Positions 32,860-45,300 of a DNA stretch of 64,000 nucleotides are shown in pieces. The position numbers and the translations under genes were made by a program. This stretch comes from Gorsachius magnificus (Eukaryota > Chordata > Aves > Pelecaniformes > Ardeidae): contig CM067109.1 of assembly GCA_034008185.1 (NCBI GenBank), positions 58,272,801 through 58,336,800 of the forward strand, in the 5' to 3' direction. Positions within the stretch are counted from its first letter, which is position 1, and the number at the start of each line of letters is the position of its first letter. Below the pieces are notes generated by a model. It was not told the origin of the DNA. It was given only the letters and a program-made list of their open reading frames with translations, and searched no databases.

Positions 32860-35800
32860 GTACTTGTATCAACAGGGCTGGAGGGCTACTAACCTCCTGT
32901 ACAGAGATAGTAACTAAACATATGATTTTCACAGCTAAAATTATACTCAGGATAGCTGCTGTCATTGGAAACTTTACATCTTACAAGGCAAGAGGTGCAT
33001 TACAAAACTTGTACACCTGCTAAAGAAAGAATGTACAAAAACTACCTCAGAAATATCCGTCAACCAAAAGTTGTGAACCAGGGAAGGAAAAGTAATTTTT
33101 TGCTTCTGTTACCCACACTGTACCTAACCTGTGCTTCATAACTTTCCTTCAGCCATGAACTCTGTGCTGCCCCTCTCAGAGGTACGCCAACACAGTTTTA
33201 TTGTGTACATACACAGCACTCTGGGTACATATCATTTTTGCATAATCAACAGGAAGATTTAAAGTCTAGGGTGGCTGATTTGCACATTTTCATCGGATAC
33301 TTACAAATGCAATCAAAACAAACCACTACAGTTTAAAATTTCCAGCAATGACTCAGTCATTTGATACAAAAAAGGAAAAAAGCCCAAACCTCAAAAACAA
33401 TGTCGTCCATTTTACACTAAATGAATTTTTATTTTAAGCAAACCCACCCAATTTTTTTTTTCCCTGTGAAGTATCTGCATTATGGAATCTGAAATGCATT
33501 GTCAGATATTATAAAGATGGTTCTGAAGCTGAGTTTCTTGCTGCCACACAAAGGTGCTCACTTGGAAAAGAAATGCAAATACAAGGCTTTACTAGAATTC
33601 TTGATTGGTTTAAACTGTCTGCTCTCACTCTGACTAAAGATGCCTGTAACCTTTTTAGCCTGCTGTCTATGGTTACAATGAATTTGTTGATCCACTTCAA
33701 AACAGGTATTGCACTTCATTTCATGCACCTAGAAACAGGGAAACTCTTGTTCTGTGTATGGAAACAAATTACTAAATACCAGAGAATGTGGCTGAAGGTC
33801 TACTCTGCTCCTTGCTATTTTTCTGGTCCTTGGACTGGAGTAGGTAGCCCTTTCCTTCACGGCACCTGCAAAGTGCATTAGGATTCCTGGATGGATGTAT
33901 AACACTCGCAGTCAATGCTTTGGACTGCTGGTGGAAACAAGGAGGATACAGGAGTGTGATACTCTCTTTACAGCTGCCACGGCTTAATAGAAGGGCAGCT
34001 GCATCCAGCATCAGAGCTTTCAGTAGCCTTTTGAGGATATTGTAGAGAGTACCAAAGTGATTTGGTCTAAAAGTAACATGTGCCTGACCCACTGTGGTGA
34101 GCCTGACCCTTGATGAAAAGCTTGTCAGATACAGATCAATATAAATGCTTTCAATCAGGAGAACCAAATGGAAATATGAGAACAGTCCTGGTTCAGAAAG
34201 CAGTCCTAACTAACCCTTTCAATAACAGGGACAGGAGCTATCCTTGTTATAGTCTCAAATACCCTGTTGCCACATACATCCCTTTTGGTTAGGCCTAATA
34301 ATCTTCAGGTAGGTGAAGTGCCTTTTAGACCCTGGAAATTTTTAAATGCCTCACAAGTCAAAAAAATGAATAAGAGCACAAGGCTGTTGGTGTTCAGCAT
34401 GGACTCATCTGCCTGTACACATGTACTTTACGTATAACCCAATGACAAGAAGGCTGGGATGTTTTAAGTAAAATAAAAATTAATCTTTTTCTTTATATGT
34501 GATCTTTCACAAATACTACCATTCTTTGTCAGAACTGAAAGTACTGTGTTCTGTTAAATGGATATTATCAAGAATAAATTTTCACAGTAGTTTATAGTGC
34601 TGCTACATTGAAATAGGCAAATCCAATAAACAAGCTGAGCACAGCTACATGGTATCGAGATGTCTTAATAATATATCTAAGCACATAATCACAAGCAGTA
34701 GTTGTTCCAATGACTGTATGTGACAGATTGCATCCCTTAAATGACTGTTAATCATCGTTTAACACAGGAAGAAAACATGCACAAAGATACATCTGAACGA
34801 GCACATTTGGTTAAACTTCCTTAGAGGTCCCCTGAGGGTATGTCTGGCCAGCCCATTGGCTCCCGTTAGGCTTCATAATATGTACTTTAAAGCATCTCAC
34901 AGTGTTAATGATGGAGCGGTTTAGCATGTTGCTTACCATGTGATATAAAAAGTGTAATTGCTTTCATTTTACTGTAAATGTTCAAGAAAGCATGAGAACA
35001 CCCTCAAATCCAGAAAACCAGAGCAACAGCACATGCTCTTTAGCACTGCTAAGGGCCGATGTTAAGGCTCATACCACAGGTAAGCGCAGCTGCTGAGAAG
35101 AGGCCAGAATGGCTGTTTATAAGTCCTTTACTTTCCTGTTTCACTTGCCTTTTCAAACAGCTTTCTAGTTCCACTGACAGTTTTGGAGCACGTGCTGACA
35201 CCATTCGCAGCCATTTCCCAGGGAGGGACTGTGTTTTCATGCTTTTTTCTGGACTCATGGGAAATCCTCCTTGAGTCCCCCTTGCACTCTTACAGGGCCC
35301 ATCCTTTACTTTGGAATACACACTCCTTCCAGGGAATCATCTTCTAGAAACCATGTCAGAGTTAAAGAGATAATTCCTATTGCACGCGTACACTCCAGAG
35401 ACAACAGCTGTCTTACCATTTTTAAATGAAGCTGTATATTTTGCTGCTGAAGAAATACGACTAGCCCCATAACTCATTCAGCAGGTGTTAATGAATACAG
35501 AAGGTGCTTCAAATTTATCTTCATTTAATTCTGTACCTCTAGCTAAGAACCTTAACTCTATGGTCTTTTAGAAGCAGAAACCAAAAAATGAACAAAACCA
35601 TGATGTTGAAAATTGTTAGTTATGAAATGTATCTGATGAGATTTGATTTCTCTTTCCAGAAAAAAACCCCCAAACTAAAAAAAAAACCCCAATGGACACA
35701 AGAACTGCCAGAAGGGAGCTCTGTCATTTTACAACTTTCCTGCATTCTTGAAGGGAGGTTTAAGACAAATGGTTGCCCATAAAGCCCATAGGAAATACGT

Positions 35801-35876
35801 AGCTAACATTACTACTGCCCTTATGAGAAAGATACACTGCTTTATTTGGCTGCTCCTCTATATGTGCAATACTCCT

Positions 35877-35910
35877 CCCCCCACACCCCCCACACCCCCC
35901 GTTTCCCCCC
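35877..35910 (-). repeat. Four C6 runs, potential G-quadruplex/i-motif
   Basis: Four runs of six C separated by ACA, ACA and GTTT. The complementary strand has four G6 tracts with loops of 3, 3 and 4 nt, and the C strand is an equally good i-motif candidate. Confidence 0.75.
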
Positions 35911-36701
35911 AAAAATCAAAAAAGATGGGTGATAAAGATGTTTCAAAACACTCATAAGCAAGTCTTTTTTGAGGTCATCCAGGTCCTTTTTTGAATTTTG
36001 CATTGTTGTGAGAAAGTCAACATAACTACTTGTAATAGGTCTTCAGATATTGTGTGTAACATTGGTGAACAAACACATGCTTCTGCAAGCTGAAGTATGT
36101 TTAATGTTTGACCGTCCACTGGAAGGAAAATGAAAATCACAAATACTGAACACGGACTTTTCCCAACATCACAAATTCTATCTGCTCATTCAAGCCCGCT
36201 GCTTTTTCTAATCCAATGGTGAGCCACAATGGCAATTAATTTGCCATGGATAAGTACCAGAGAAATCTCTGCTGTGATGTCTGCAGAGGTAAAACAGCCA
36301 ACTCTGTCTTTAAAGCTGAAATTCCCAGTTCTGTTGCTACTTCCTCTGAGCTCACTGATATCAACAGAATAGTATTTGCGTAACTCTGCTGCTACTAAAA
36401 AAGCACTAGATTCCACACTCTAGTCTGCAGTGGGTTTTACTTCATTTGGTTATTACCCTTCTGCAGTGTGTTTAGGGGAACCATCTGCTGGGCTGTATGG
36501 AGTTATGCTTGGACTGCTACCTTCTGAGAGATAAAAGTGAGAGTACTCATAAGCAAATGAAATACCAGAATTTGCAGAAGCTGTTAATAGCATAATACAA
36601 CAGCCAGCAACAGGGAAGCCTGTCACTACTACATTGTTTTCAGACACAGCAACAGAAATATTTGCAAACAGGGGAGCAGCAGGTTGCAATGTGACAATTT
36701 T

Positions 36702-36721
36702 GGGGTGGGGGGTGGGGAGGG
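36702..36721 (+). repeat. G-run block, potential G-quadruplex on the + strand
   Basis: G4-T-G6-T-G4-A-G3: four tracts with single-base loops. It is only 0.8 kb from the C6 block on the opposite strand. Confidence 0.75.
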
Positions 36722-38542
36722 AAGTTGTGGGTTTTTTCAGGTGCCTATGTAGAAAGTCCTTGTTAGTATCTTTTTAGAGGCAAGGCTGTCCTTTTTTTCA
36801 GCTTGTAATTATAGTGACACAAAATAAGCAAAGACAGTGGTAGTCAGTCAGCACCCACAAATCTATTAAAGCACCCTGAACATCTTTGGTCTGCATTCTT
36901 GATACTGGCAAAATGTTAGAAGTCTGCATAAAGTGACAGGACAACAAAAAATCCCAGCAACAAAGAATTACTGTTTTATTCTTTTGTATCAAATCAGAGT
37001 CCTGGCTGCAGTAAGGGATGGTCTAATCAGCAAGGGGAAAAAGTGGTCTGAGGTCAGTCTCAGTGAATGACAGCCTGGCAGAAAAGACATTTCAGTATCT
37101 TCCTACCATTTCCTGCAGTTGATTGTAATGGCTGTTGATTGTAATGGTAGTTTGAGGCATTTTAGATTATGGGAATTGTCAAAATCTGTATTGTACAAGG
37201 ACTCATAGGTTTACAAAAATACTTGTTAGGAATTGCAGCTAATGCAATCTATAGCCTTCCTAAATACTGGATGGAAGCAGTCTCTTATTGCACTTTTCCC
37301 CTCATTTCTGCATTTCTCTGTCTTTCACTATGCTATTACAGTAATTACTTGCTTTGCACTGTTTCATGCTGAGGACAATTGTGCGGGTTCCAGGATTGTC
37401 CCTGGTAGGAAAAAAACCTGTTCTAACCTAAAAGCAGAGTCTCCTGGTGTTATGTAAATCACATTCACCAAAGCTTATGCAATAATCACACTTTTGACCC
37501 CCAGATGACACATCATTACAAAAGGAGCATTTGAAAATTTCTGCTGTTTGTATGGCCACTTTCAGAATGCTGCTTTTTCAGCTGAAATTTTACATTTTAT
37601 AGCTGAGACAAAATACTACAGAGCAGTCTAAAACCAGATTTTTCTCCTCCTTCCTCATGTCCTGTTTATCACTATTTTCTTCTGTTTCTCTCCCTGCTAG
37701 AACAACAGAGAAAGTTATCCTTTACCTTTACCTGTGTCTCACATACAATATATGGTTCTAACTCTACCAGACTATTAAGGTGCAACTAGCCTGAAAGCTT
37801 ATGGAGCCATTGAACCACAGTTTACAATAGTAGACTTTTCACATATATTTTTGGTAAAAAAAGCTGAAAAGTAATCTAGCTTTAAGACCATAAGAATTTC
37901 CATCCTGCCCCTGAATGCAGCTTTTTAGCCTATTCTATATCTACAGATGTGGTTTCCAAGACTTTTTTTAGCTTTTGACCACCACTTTACTCAAATGGTC
38001 TGACTTGGAAAAGATGAAAATGTATACATGCTGAAGAGAAACAGAGTGAAATTGAAGATCCTTCAGCCATAAGGGGTATATCTGCTAGACATGTCAGGAA
38101 AAAAAGTACATTAATGAAAAAGTTTTGGCTGTGAATCCTAGAAAAGTTGTATAACCCCAACTAATTCTCCAAAGTGAGCAGTAAGATGTAAGATGTCATG
38201 TAAGAAGGCTCTTAGGTATACAACAATCATATATTTTAATGGGGCTTGTTAGAACTCATAAGAAAATTTGCTGACCACTTCTGTTCCAATTGCTTCTGCT
38301 TTCATTTAAACCATCTGCAATTCTGGAGAGTTGGTATGGCCACAGCATGACTCTAATCAATAAAAAATGTGCAGCTGTTATAAAAAAACCCTGTCTACAA
38401 AATTGGAAAACATTATTTCAGTATAATTCTTCAAGACTGAGTCTAGCTTTATTGGGGGGGGTGTGGGGTGTGCTTAAAATGGAACTGTTTTTCATAGTTT
38501 CAGTTTCCTTTTACAATTCCCAAAAAATGTTTTTCCCTGCTT

Positions 38543-38563
38543 CCCCCCACCCTCCCACCCCCC
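38543..38563 (-). repeat. C-run block with one-base loops, potential G-quadruplex
   Basis: C6-A-C3-T-C3-A-C6. On the minus strand this gives four G-tracts joined by single-base loops, the arrangement with the highest predicted stability. A G8-TGT-G4 run on the opposite strand lies about 80 bp upstream (38454-38468). Confidence 0.75.
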
Positions 38564-39077
38564 TTTTATTTTTCTTCACGTAATTAATGCATCTGTGGGG
38601 AAAAACAAAAATGTAACCAAAACCCATCAGTTTCAGTTTGCTTTTTTAATACTCTTAACTTAGGATTTCTTTTCTGTAGTTAGAATTCGTAAAGGAAAAC
38701 TAAAAAGCCTCATGCATTTCTATTGTATTTTCAGAGGGAAAAAGAGGGAAAAAGAGGTGAGAAATTCTCAAAATGTAAACCTCAAAATTAAAAAAAAAAT
38801 GTTTTTCTAAAGAAATATTTTAACATCTTAACTGAAAATGACATTATCTGAACAAAAAAGTGGTTTGTGAACCATTAGTATGGGTATTTTTCAACAGAAA
38901 CATTTCCAACTACTGTTAGTATTGCACTGTTTCAACAGTGAACAGATTCCTTAACATGCAGTAACAGGCAAGGTAATGTTTATATTCCATCCTAAAGAGT
39001 AGTCATTAGCATTAGCCTAATGGATTCTTTTCAAGAGAAATTCTTTCAAAAGGTGCATATTCAGAATGCTTAGTTTA

Positions 39078-39132
39078 AAATATTATAATGATAATAATAA
39101 TAAAAATAACAACAACAACAATAATAATAATG
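39078..39132. repeat. Compound AAT/AAC trinucleotide microsatellite
   Basis: AATAAT-type repeats, then ACAACA repeats, then AATAAT again over about 55 bp with small interruptions. Confidence 0.8.
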
Positions 39133-40527
39133 CTAGCCCTGACTGACAGTAAAACCAATCAAGAGAACTAGTGACATAACACACAATTTTAAGAGCAAGA
39201 TTATCTCACCAGTATGAAATTTTTCTAGTTATTTTGGTATTGCAAGGTTGAGTTTATTTTACTAATACCCATTGAAAAAAGGAGGGTTGTGAATTCAGAA
39301 GAGAGCTATATATGAAGGAGGCAATTAATTGTTCTGAAAGTGAGTGGTTGTGAGCATAAACTGCAGATTCATCTTTTTAATTATACAGTTTGAAGCAATG
39401 AATTGCACCATCCTTATCTACTCCCTCTCTCCCACCAGCCTGCATAAGTTTTCCTGGTTATATTCCAACGTCCTGACACCAGCCAGGCTCCTCCATGGAG
39501 ATCCTGAGACATCTCTTAGTTTTTCTACATTTGTTCGCCTTCAGCTATTAACAGTGTCGTAAAGAGCCAAAGAGCTTTCTAGCAAGGTTCTTTGTCATCT
39601 CTTATATTTATCTTTCTGCCGTATATAATGCTGATGTAGTTATAAGAATCCAGCTACTTTCTTTGTTTTAACATTAAAAACAAGCAATCAAATAAACCCC
39701 AAACAAAACTAACCCCAAAATGGACTCCTTTTTCTTCTCTTTGGCTTCTCCCTCTGTCCCGTCTCTGTGATGACTGCAAACTACCTGTACCCTGCATACT
39801 GTGGCTTTTCTTCTACAACAGCAGCATATAATCAAAGCTGACAGCTGATCCCCCAAAGAAAATTCTTTTCTGTTCAAGCCTAGCAAGAATTGGAAAAACA
39901 TAGGGAAAAACATGCAGCTAGCACAGAGCCTAAAGAAATACTGTGTTATGTTTTCTTACTATTAAGAAAGCACTTACTGTAAGAGATTCTCATAAAGGGA
40001 AGAACCCCAAATAATCTTTTCCAAAGCTTTTTTCCTTCAAAAAGTATCTAAAAGAAAGAGGAAGTTCTTTCTTTTTCTCTCCCCCTTTTTTTCTCTCTCT
40101 TTTATTTTTTTTACCTTTTCCTTTTTTTGTGACAGTATACATTTTGATCTGATTTGAAAGTAGTCAAGGGCAAGAACAGAAGGAAAAAGAACTTTTGATT
40201 TTAGGTCTACACCAAAGCTCAGTGACTAGGCTAGAAGATGACTCAGGAGCCTAAGAGGAAATCAGAGAAAGGGAAAATTGGCCACAACCAACATGTAAAA
40301 CCCCACACAGACTTCTAAAACATCAATAAAATCTGAAATAGAATTTGATTCCAGTGTGCTTCCTCCTGCTGGTCTTACTGTTGAACCCAGTGGTACTGAG
40401 AAAACCAAAATTACAATGCTGTCCTCACCCCTAAATCAAATGCCAGGATTGTACTGCCTCATTTAGTAAAACTCTGAACCTGCTTTCTTACCGTACCTAC
40501 CTAAAATAACAAAACCAACAACAATAA

Positions 40528-40546
40528 CAAAAAAAAAAAAAAAAAA
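40528..40546. repeat. Poly(A) run
   Basis: About 17 A residues after AACAATAAC. No retroposed gene body is recognised upstream, so it is treated as simple sequence. Confidence 0.6.
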
Positions 40547-41407
40547 GAAAAGGAAAGTACAAAGTTATGTGATTGTAGGTCTTAGACTGTATAAGGGGTA
40601 GAGTTTCCCATCAGGAAACATTAGACAATTGTTGTCACTTTCTATATGGTAACATCTGACTAGGACAAGCCTGGAAGAATCTAACTCTAAAGGCTTTAGT
40701 TCAGGTATTATTTATTCAGGTATTATTTACTTGAGTAAATAAATTTTTAAGCAATATCTATGTGAATCTCCTAACGGCTTATAATGGCTTAATCCTGGCT
40801 ACAGGAAGACTCTCTCTTAAAAGAGATGCTGTTCTACCTCTAAGCCATGAAACTTAGGGACATTGGGGGGGACTTGCTTATGTTTCAGCACAAATTGGAT
40901 TAAAATTATTCTAGCTTTGTAATTTGGGGAAAAGCTTTACAAAGTCTTGTATGCTAACCAAAATAGAGAGTAGTCTAGTTACTTTTTTTGCAGTCTGACA
41001 CATTCTTATGATATCTTTTGAACTGCATTGACACCTACAGAAAAACACTGATTTTTTTTTCACCAGGAACATACTTCTGCCTGTATGGATGAACATGTAA
41101 TTTTATCTTTATTCAGGGGCACTGGATGATGGACATTCATATTTGATATTCTGAGAAGAGGAAAACATACTTTTTAGCAATAAAACACAGATAAACAAGA
41201 AAAACTGTGGGACTAGGTTTGTAAACATATGGGAATTAGGACAAGGTTTAGGTACCGTGATACTACATGCAATTATGCTAGTACTTGAGAGTGGGCTTTA
41301 GCATTTCTCTGCTGAAGGAATCATAGGATAGTGATGAAGATGGCTTTTCCTAGAAACTAGCCAGAATTTCCTAACAAAGATTCCAACTTTGTTCTCCTTA
41401 TGTCCTC

Positions 41408-41700
41408 TCCATTAGGTAGCTGTGGATAGCCATCAATTCTCTTCTCAGCCTTCTTTTTTTCCTGAGGCCAACAAACCTAGCTCTCGGACACTCCTTGCAT
41501 GTCCTGTGCTCCAGCATCCTGACCAGCCTGGTAGCTTCTGCCAGTCTCACTCCAGTATATCCATGTCCTCTACTGAGGAGCCCAAAACATGTTACAGCCC
41601 TCCAGATATGGTATCCCAATTGCCAAGTAAGCAGGAAGAATCACTTTCCTTGACTTGTTTGCTACACTTTAGCTACCACTTGAAGCAATGTATGCAATTA
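41408..41700 (-). mobile_element. Old CR1 LINE fragment
   Basis: On the + strand this reads as a diverged reverse complement of the CR1 region upstream of the 3' UTR. Blocks such as CTTCTCAGCCTTC, CTCCAGCATCCTGACCAGCC, CTCACTCCAGTATATCCATG and CCCTCCAGATATGGT occur in the expected order. It is clearly more diverged than the other CR1 pieces here and explains the long chance open frame at 41422-41787. Confidence 0.75.
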
Positions 41701-44700
41701 TCTTGCAGCCTTTTAAACCGTTTTCTTTTTTTTTGCCAGCTTTTTAGTGTGTATCTTTTCAACATACACATTTCCCTTTTTGACTAAGATTTTGGAAAAC
41801 ACCTTGTTCTATAACATGGGATATTTTTCTGTTAGGGATTGCTTTTCACTAGTAACACTTTGATTCTGTTATCGTTGACTGGAGTAACAAATACAGACAC
41901 AGAGTAGTAGTTTAACACGCTGAGACCTTGGTAATGATGACATGACTGCACTCCGAAATACATTCTATTTTAATGCTTCAGGAAGTGATACCTCTTTTTT
42001 AGCCAAGCCCCTTTCTTTTACTACTGATGTATTTGAAACTAAACCTGAAAAATTTAACTTGACATTTACTATCACATAGATAAGCACTGGCCTTTTTTTT
42101 ATTGCTGAAAATGTGGCAGATCAACTTTTTATTTTCTTTTTTATATCTCCAGTGTATATTAATATTTTCTATTTCCACAGCAGTAAGAAAATGTGTTGTA
42201 TCCTCTTAAACAGTGAGACAGAAAAACATGCAGAGGACTATTTAATCTTCCTTAAGATGGCATTAATTCCTACTGTCCAGTTCCACACTCATAACAATAT
42301 CTACCTGAAACCCTTTGCGTTCACTTTTACTACCTAAGATGAAGCTTCTTATTAATTTGTTAAGGTACTTTGGTTTCATGCTGCTAAAAGTGAATTTGGA
42401 TGCAGATCCAGCACAATTTCATATCCATATCTGTTAACAGATGACCCCCTCACAGGGCTCTCCTATCGAACAAAATAATTTAAAACTTGAATAGCTTTCC
42501 TGTGAGTGGGTTGCTTCAAGTTGGATTTTCCTTAATTGGAAATACAGCTGTGGAAACATAATCACTCAGAACAAAGCATGTTTGTTGTGAAAAGTACAGG
42601 TCATTTATATAGAACACTTTCCTTTATATTTAAAACAGAAAGGGAGAGAGATCTCAAGCACATATTTTTCAGCTAATCATTTTAATTTAACTTATAGGAA
42701 GTTCTATTGTGCCAGGCTGCTGCCCAAGATTTACTCTGGCACTTGAAATTAGAGTCTAGGATGGTAATTCTGTCACTGAACAGAAGTGTTACTATGTCTT
42801 CCTTCTTGTATCAGTGAGGATGTAATCTTGGAACATAACATTTCCTGTAATAGATATGTATATATATTTATTATTTTTGTTTAAGTTTCCAGACAAAAAC
42901 TGATTTTACAGAATCTTCTGTTTAATGAGGTGTTGGAAAATACTTGACATGTAAATGTACTCGTTTGGAATCCTAAAACATTAAATGAAGGTGGTTTTGC
43001 TGAAGGTTAGCCATTGTAAAGGTGATTTGAACAGTCTGTGCTGCAGCAGCAGCAGCTGGAGGAGCTGCTATTGACCATTTAGTTCTGAGAAAACAAGGCC
43101 TTGAGCTGTCTGCACAAAAGTGATTTTGACCTTGGTGAGAATTTAGCAGAAGGGTCAGTCCTTAAATATCTGATATTTACCTGTGCTAAGAGATTTATGG
43201 GGGAATCAGACAGGTTTGAAACAAACACATTCGCTACAGCTACAGTATTTTAGAGAGAATCCCCTTCATTTGTATTTTTCAGTGGTGTTACTTCTTTACT
43301 TGTCTTTTTGTTTTTTCCCTAGAGAATTTTAGATTTCCACTGTTTTCCACGTAGCTGTTTTTACTGCTATCGACTGACCATCTGTCACATTAAAGGTGCA
43401 ATTATGATTTTCTTGGCAACTCTAGGTGTAGATAACCCTTCATTTACTGTGCAGAAAGCACACCCAAAGCTGCAGTTGCTGCAGACAGGCTCTTCAAACA
43501 CAGCTCCGCTGTTCTTATAAGGGGTGTCTGAGCATCAGACTCCAGAGTTTTGCTTGTCAGATTACTCAGCCCAATAAAATGTGTTGGTCTTGAAACCTGA
43601 GGAATGTTTAATATGAAATTTCTGGTGGTACCACTCCTGAGGATACTCAGAATTTTACAAGTAATGTTTTTCAAAGCCTATGGCCAAATCCTCAGCCAGG
43701 ATCTTTTCTATTTCAGTAAGGTGTTAGAATTACAAACTCAAATATTACCAGAACCATTATGGGGAAGATGGGGAAGGTATTCTGCAGGTAAGAGAAAAAC
43801 AGCTGAGTCAGGTTGAGAAGTGATAAACTCAGCCAGGCTGAACTGGACTTTGGCCTTGCCTTGAGACTGTTTATATTTACTTTTTTTTCTGAACCCCTAT
43901 GTTCTTACTCCTATGCCTAAGCTGAATTTGCTTGTTCCCATTTCCTCAAGCGTGAAAGGACTACATCTCTGACGTGGCCCAAGCCTGGTTCAAACTCATG
44001 CTCTGTCTGCAAAGCTGAGACAGTGAAAAAAATCCCAGGCATTTTGCCATGGTTCCTTTCTAATTTCAAACTGAGAGGCATAGGATCCTCTTGGCTGGAA
44101 AACAAAGTGAGGAACAATTTCACACACAGGAAAAGAAAGGCTTTCTTTTTTCATATTAAAACCCAGACCGTTATTTTACAAATCTTTCACAGGTATAACG
44201 CAGTACTGATGTTTTCTTTTCTCTTTTTCTTCAGAAAATGAATCCCTTTCCCTTTCTCTTTTTTATTTTTATTGATGCCAAAATACTGATTTTCTGTAAT
44301 TTTTGAAATATCCAAACATAACGGAAAGGCATTATGAAGCAGCAGACCACCTATGTGACTGCATGGCTTTCTAAAAATGAAAGGATACACATGGATAAAG
44401 TTGCTTGATTTGAGTTTTTGCCATTTTGCTATTTTTACAAAGTTGAGAAAACTGTGCTTTTTTGTTAAACTCTACCAATGCTTCTGTACTAAAAAAGAAA
44501 TTCCATATAGACAACATATTATTTTTAGAAATTAACAGTACTTGCAGATAAATTATTTAGAAACAAGAAAAAAGCTTATAATTTTTTATGTGTTTCAAAA
44601 CTAGCTGATTAGTAGATTATTTTCCGTTTTTCCTTTGTTGCACTTATTCATTAGAGGGTATCGTCTGCCATAGCTCATTTGTAATGAATTAGATTAAATG

Positions 44701-45141
44701 ATAAAAGATGATTCAGAAAGTGTTAGGGATACTGTAGATGAGAGGATAAAGGACACCCAGCCTGCTCATTTTGTCTGGGAAGGTTAGACTATAAATAGCT
44801 GTCTTTTGCCCTCCAATACATACATTCAACTCCCATTGAAGTCAGCAGCACAGAAATCAATGGGAACTCTGTGTGTATGTATCTGAGCAGAATTTTTTGT
44901 TCAGCCAAATGCTTTGTACTTAGTATAGGAAGATCTAGAGATTATAAGAAATCTGAAATGTTCAGGATAGTGATATAATCTATAAATCCATCTAATCCTG
45001 CTGTGTATATTTGACTGTACTGGGGCATTCTTTATACATGTATATAATACACATTGGAAAAGATTTAAAATAGTCATATCTATAAATACACTCAGCACAT
45101 TTAACTTGTATTATACATGTATAATATATACTTCATAGCAA
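41701..45141. other. Intergenic, no gene seen
   Basis: A+T-rich DNA without recognised genes or repeats. There is a short CAG run at about 43043-43056. Confidence 0.45.
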
Positions 45142-45300
45142 AATCATAGAATCATAGAATCATAGAATCATAGAATGTTTTAGGTTGGAAGGGACCCCTA
45201 GAGGTCATCTAGTCCAACCCCCCTGCAGTGAGCAGGGACACCACTAACTAGATCAGGTTGCTCAGAGCCCCATCCAACCTGACCTTGAATGTTTCCAGGG
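45142..45300 (-). mobile_element. CR1 LINE 3' end
   Basis: Four tandem AATCATAG copies (the CR1 terminal microsatellite in reverse complement) lead into GGTTGGAAGGGACCCCTAGA and CATCTAGTCCAACCCCCCTG, ending near CCTTGAATGTTTCCAGGGA. It is a well-conserved, 5'-truncated copy of about 160 bp. Confidence 0.93.

Larger units (their letters stand above)
31009..41407. other. Intergenic, no gene seen
   Basis: No coding region, CR1 or LTR is recognised in these 10.4 kb apart from the listed G/C-run motifs and microsatellites. The stretch after the hexamer array (to about 31,620) is unusually pyrimidine-rich on the + strand, which is why it carries longer chance open frames. Confidence 0.5.

Noticed and set aside
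41422..41787. 121-codon + strand open frame
   Set aside because: It overlaps a diverged antisense CR1 fragment, whose composition explains the lack of stops.
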